In this document: positions 20,998-23,001 of the stretch, one piece after another | Layout of the letters: each line of letters begins with the position of its first letter | How positions within the stretch are numbered: position 1 is the stretch's first letter | Assembly: GCA_002427805.1 (NCBI GenBank) | Contig: DIZB01000008.1 | Location: 43,071 to 66,071 of the forward strand | Source: Candidatus Saccharibacteria bacterium UBA6039 | GTDB lineage: Bacteria > Patescibacteriota > Saccharimonadia > Saccharimonadales > Saccharimonadaceae | Direction of reading: 5' to 3' | Length of the DNA: 23,001 nt | The notes under the pieces: generated by a model | What the model saw: only the letters and a program-made list of their open reading frames with translations | The model's database searches: none | What the model was told of the DNA's origin: nothing | Translations under genes and position numbers: made by a program

Positions 20998-22353
20998 ATG
21001 GCAAAAGTAAGAACTCAATTCGTCTGTCAAAACTGTGGTGCGAGCTATGGGAAGTGGACAGGAAAATGTGAAAACTGTGGAGAGTGGAATACGCTTGTTG
21101 AGCAAGCGCCAGTAAGTGCTGGCAAGTCAGTTGTCGCGAAAAGTGCTTCTTCGGGCAGCGTCTTGATTCCACAGACAATGCGTTCAATCTCCTCAGAAGA
21201 TCGTATCGAGCGTCTTCCTACTGGGTTCAGTGATCTTGATGATGTGCTCGGCGGCGGTATTTTACCAGGCGGTGTGATTCTGATGGCAGGGCAACCAGGA
21301 ATTGGTAAAAGTACATTGTTACTACAAGTCGCCGCATCAGTCGCTGCTGGCGTGCCAGTGCTGTATGCAAGTGGTGAAGAGTCGGCCTCACAGGTAAAAC
21401 TACGCGCAGAGCGACTCGGGGCTGAAAAAAGCGAAGAGTTAAATTTTATCGCAAGTACAAGCGCCGATGATATCGCGGCAACCATTCGCTCAGGGACATA
21501 TAGGCTCGTTATTATTGACTCTATTCAAACACTCGCACTCGATGAAATTACGTCAGCGCCTGGAACGGTGAGCCAGATCACCAATAGTAGCAACGTTATT
21601 ATTCGTGCTGCTAAAGAAGCGGGTGCGGCAGTTGTATTAGTCGGCCACGTCACCAAAGAGGGCAGTATTGCTGGGCCAAAAGTTCTCGAGCATCTTGTTG
21701 ATGTGGTGTTGCAATTTGAGGGTGATCGATACGGTGGCTTTAAGGTTGTACGAGCGGTAAAAAATAGGTTTGGATCAACAAGTGAAGCGGCGATTTTTGA
21801 AATGGTGAACGAAGGTCTTCGACTTGTTGTTAACCCATCCGCGGCACTGCTTGCTGAGCGGCAAGATGCAGATGGATCAGTTGTGCTTGCAACGCTCGAA
21901 GGCACCCGGCCACTACTTGTGGAGATTCAGGCACTTGTAAATCCCACCAATTTCGGCTATCCTAAGCGTACTGCCTCTGGGTTTGATCTTAATCGACTTA
22001 ATCTATTAATCGCCGTGTTAGAGCGACGAACAAAATTGAACTTATCCGATAAAGATATATACATAAATGTCGTAGGGGGACTTCGATTAAACGACCAAGC
22101 AGCTGATCTTGCTATCTGTATGGCTATCGCCAGCGCGGCTGCTGGTAGGCGTATCGATGACGGAGTCGTTGTATTTGGTGAGGTTGGACTTGGGGGCGAA
22201 GTCCGTTCTGCAATTGGTGCAGATAGGCGAGTCGCCGAGGCCAAGAAACTAGGCTTTACAAAAGCAATCGCGCCAGCATTTGGCACAAAAAATTCATTTA
22301 TCAAAGGTGTATCAGATTTACGCTCGGCGTTAATTGATTACCTACAAAAGTAA
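20998..22353 (+). CDS. radA: DNA repair protein RadA (Sms)
   Basis: This 451-residue RecA-like helicase acts in branch migration during homologous recombination and natural transformation. The start MAKVRTQFVCQNCGASYGKW is the classic RadA opening, and the zinc finger C-x2-C...C-x2-C (CQNC, CENC) lies at about 10-29. The ATPase core has Walker A GQPGIGKST near 97-105 and the RadA-specific VKNRFGS near 252-258. The C-terminal Lon-protease-like domain covers about 275-451 and carries NVVGGLRLNDQAADLAI and VFGEVGLGGEVR. A TTG 24 bases upstream lies before the -10 box and is rejected. Length is standard. Confidence 0.97.
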   Translation: MAKVRTQFVCQNCGASYGKWTGKCENCGEWNTLVEQAPVSAGKSVVAKSASSGSVLIPQTMRSISSEDRIERLPTGFSDLDDVLGGGILPGGVILMAGQPGIGKSTLLLQVAASVAAGVPVLYASGEESASQVKLRAERLGAEKSEELNFIASTSADDIAATIRSGTYRLVIIDSIQTLALDEITSAPGTVSQITNSSNVIIRAAKEAGAAVVLVGHVTKEGSIAGPKVLEHLVDVVLQFEGDRYGGFKVVRAVKNRFGSTSEAAIFEMVNEGLRLVVNPSAALLAERQDADGSVVLATLEGTRPLLVEIQALVNPTNFGYPKRTASGFDLNRLNLLIAVLERRTKLNLSDKDIYINVVGGLRLNDQAADLAICMAIASAAAGRRIDDGVVVFGEVGLGGEVRSAIGADRRVAEAKKLGFTKAIAPAFGTKNSFIKGVSDLRSALIDYLQK

Positions 22354-22360
22354 GGAACAT

Positions 22361-23001
22361 ATGGAACCACTTATTATCATATTGCTGCTCGTTATAGCGG
22401 CTGAAGCGACCTATCTAGTCGCGGTCAACAACAAAAAATCAGTCAGTAAAAAAGCAGGTCAGCCGATCTTCGTTGATACGTCTGTGCTTATCGACGGTCG
22501 CATTATCGCTGTGGCTCAATCTGGGTTTATTGGCAGCGACACGCTGTTTATACCACGCAGTGTGATTGGCGAACTACAGTATCTTGCAGATAATGCAGAT
22601 TCTGAGAAGCGCAGTCGGGCTCGTCACGGACTTGATATTGTATCCGAGCTCCAAAAAATGCCCGATGTAAAAGTTGAAATCTTTCAAGACGGTAGCAAGG
22701 CCGAAGAAGGTGTCGATGAGCGCCTACTCAAGCTTGCGAAGCAATACCGCGGCGTCGTTTGTACGATTGATTACAATCTGAATAAGGTTGCACAGGTTGA
22801 AAATATTAAGGTACTCAATGTAAACGATCTTGCGATGAGCCTTCGCATGGCATACCTGCCTGGTGAGAAAATTATGCTCGAGCTGACGCAAAAAGGACAA
22901 GATAGCCACCAGGCAGTCGGTCATTTAACGGATGGTACGATGGTTGTTGTTGAGCACGCCAATAAGCTGATCGGTAAAACGGTTGAAATTGAGTTTATTC
23001 G
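22361..23001 (+). CDS. PIN-TRAM domain protein with N-terminal membrane helix (3' end missing)
   Basis: The frame is open from ATG 22361 to the window edge, giving 213 residues plus part of a codon. AAGGA (22352-22356) is the ribosome-binding site, and the gene starts 7 bases after radA. Residues 3-22 form one hydrophobic helix (PLIIILLLVIAAEATYLVAV). The PIN domain follows with its acidic residues in place: FVDTSVLIDGRI (Asp39), VIGELQ (Glu71), GVDERLL (Asp119) and TIDYNLNK (Asp137). From about 165 the TRAM-type RNA-binding fold begins (GEKIMLELTQKGQDSHQAVG). The family (YacL-like) is a putative ribonuclease. Bacillus-type relatives have several N-terminal membrane helices; this one has only one. 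The pairing with radA resembles the radA-disA-yacL neighbourhood of Firmicutes, but disA is absent here. Confidence 0.92.
   Translation, partial: MEPLIIILLLVIAAEATYLVAVNNKKSVSKKAGQPIFVDTSVLIDGRIIAVAQSGFIGSDTLFIPRSVIGELQYLADNADSEKRSRARHGLDIVSELQKMPDVKVEIFQDGSKAEEGVDERLLKLAKQYRGVVCTIDYNLNKVAQVENIKVLNVNDLAMSLRMAYLPGEKIMLELTQKGQDSHQAVGHLTDGTMVVVEHANKLIGKTVEIEFI

Noticed and set aside
1..23001. CRISPR arrays, tRNA genes, insertion sequences, recoded stop codons
   Set aside because: No regularly spaced repeats, no tRNA-like arms, no transposase and no in-frame TGA within conserved genes were seen.

Overview
The window reads as a stretch of chromosomal core genome from a bacterium with a small, densely packed genome. 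It most likely belongs to Candidatus Saccharibacteria (TM7, Patescibacteria/CPR). That placement is an inference from gene content and style: an indirect-aminoacylation operon (gatCAB), a DUF5665-like protein, an orphan PilB-type ATPase, HrcA/CIRCE control of clpC, very short intergenic gaps, and many genes whose -10 box lies only 6-10 nt before the start codon. The standard bacterial code fits throughout. I found no tRNA, rRNA, CRISPR array or insertion sequence.

Layout. 1-4301: gatC (3' end), gatA, a small HEPN-like membrane protein, gatB and galU, all on + and nearly gapless; the first three junctions are each a 1-nt UAAUG overlap. 4379-4916: a two-gene unit of a small membrane protein and a YtxH-like protein. 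4995-5264: a DUF5665-like membrane protein, preceded by a perfect 16-bp inverted repeat. 5324-9004: dnaE, convergent with and overlapping a TrmH-type RNA methyltransferase (8997-9482, -). 9538-11160: a PilB/GspE-type ATPase, abutting a convergent unknown gene (11161-11550, -). 11682-12149: rplS with an acidic tail and a clear intrinsic terminator, followed directly by rnhB. rnhB carries the beginning of a YraN-type module that is cut off at about 12880. An unrelated small gene (13056-13292) with its own promoter and a long GC-rich hairpin follows. 13410-15932 (-): an M1-family aminopeptidase, divergent from nusA (16119-17243), whose leader holds a terminator-like hairpin. 17244-17516: a candidate structured RNA and then a perfect CIRCE operator at the clpC promoter. 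17517-20967: clpC and an overlapping membrane-anchored HExxH metallopeptidase. 20998-23001: radA and a PIN-TRAM protein cut by the window end.

How the genes relate. Most serve information processing: mischarged-tRNA amidation, replication, ribosome assembly, transcription elongation, RNA/DNA hybrid removal and recombination. The rest serve protein quality control (ClpC, aminopeptidase, metallopeptidase) and the envelope (GalU, pilus ATPase, small membrane proteins). Promoter reading suggests two classes: genes with leaders and usually Shine-Dalgarno sites (ytxG-like, rplS, nusA, clpC, the 13056 gene) and genes probably transcribed from, or within a few bases of, the start codon (dnaE, trmH, pilB, the 11550 gene, rnhB, pepN, radA). 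This changes the preferred start of several genes.

Most noteworthy for follow-up: the HEPN-like protein inside the gat operon, the leaderless promoter class, the nusA leader attenuator, the structured element before clpC, the disrupted rnhB-yraN fusion with its inserted cassette, and the clpC-linked metallopeptidase.
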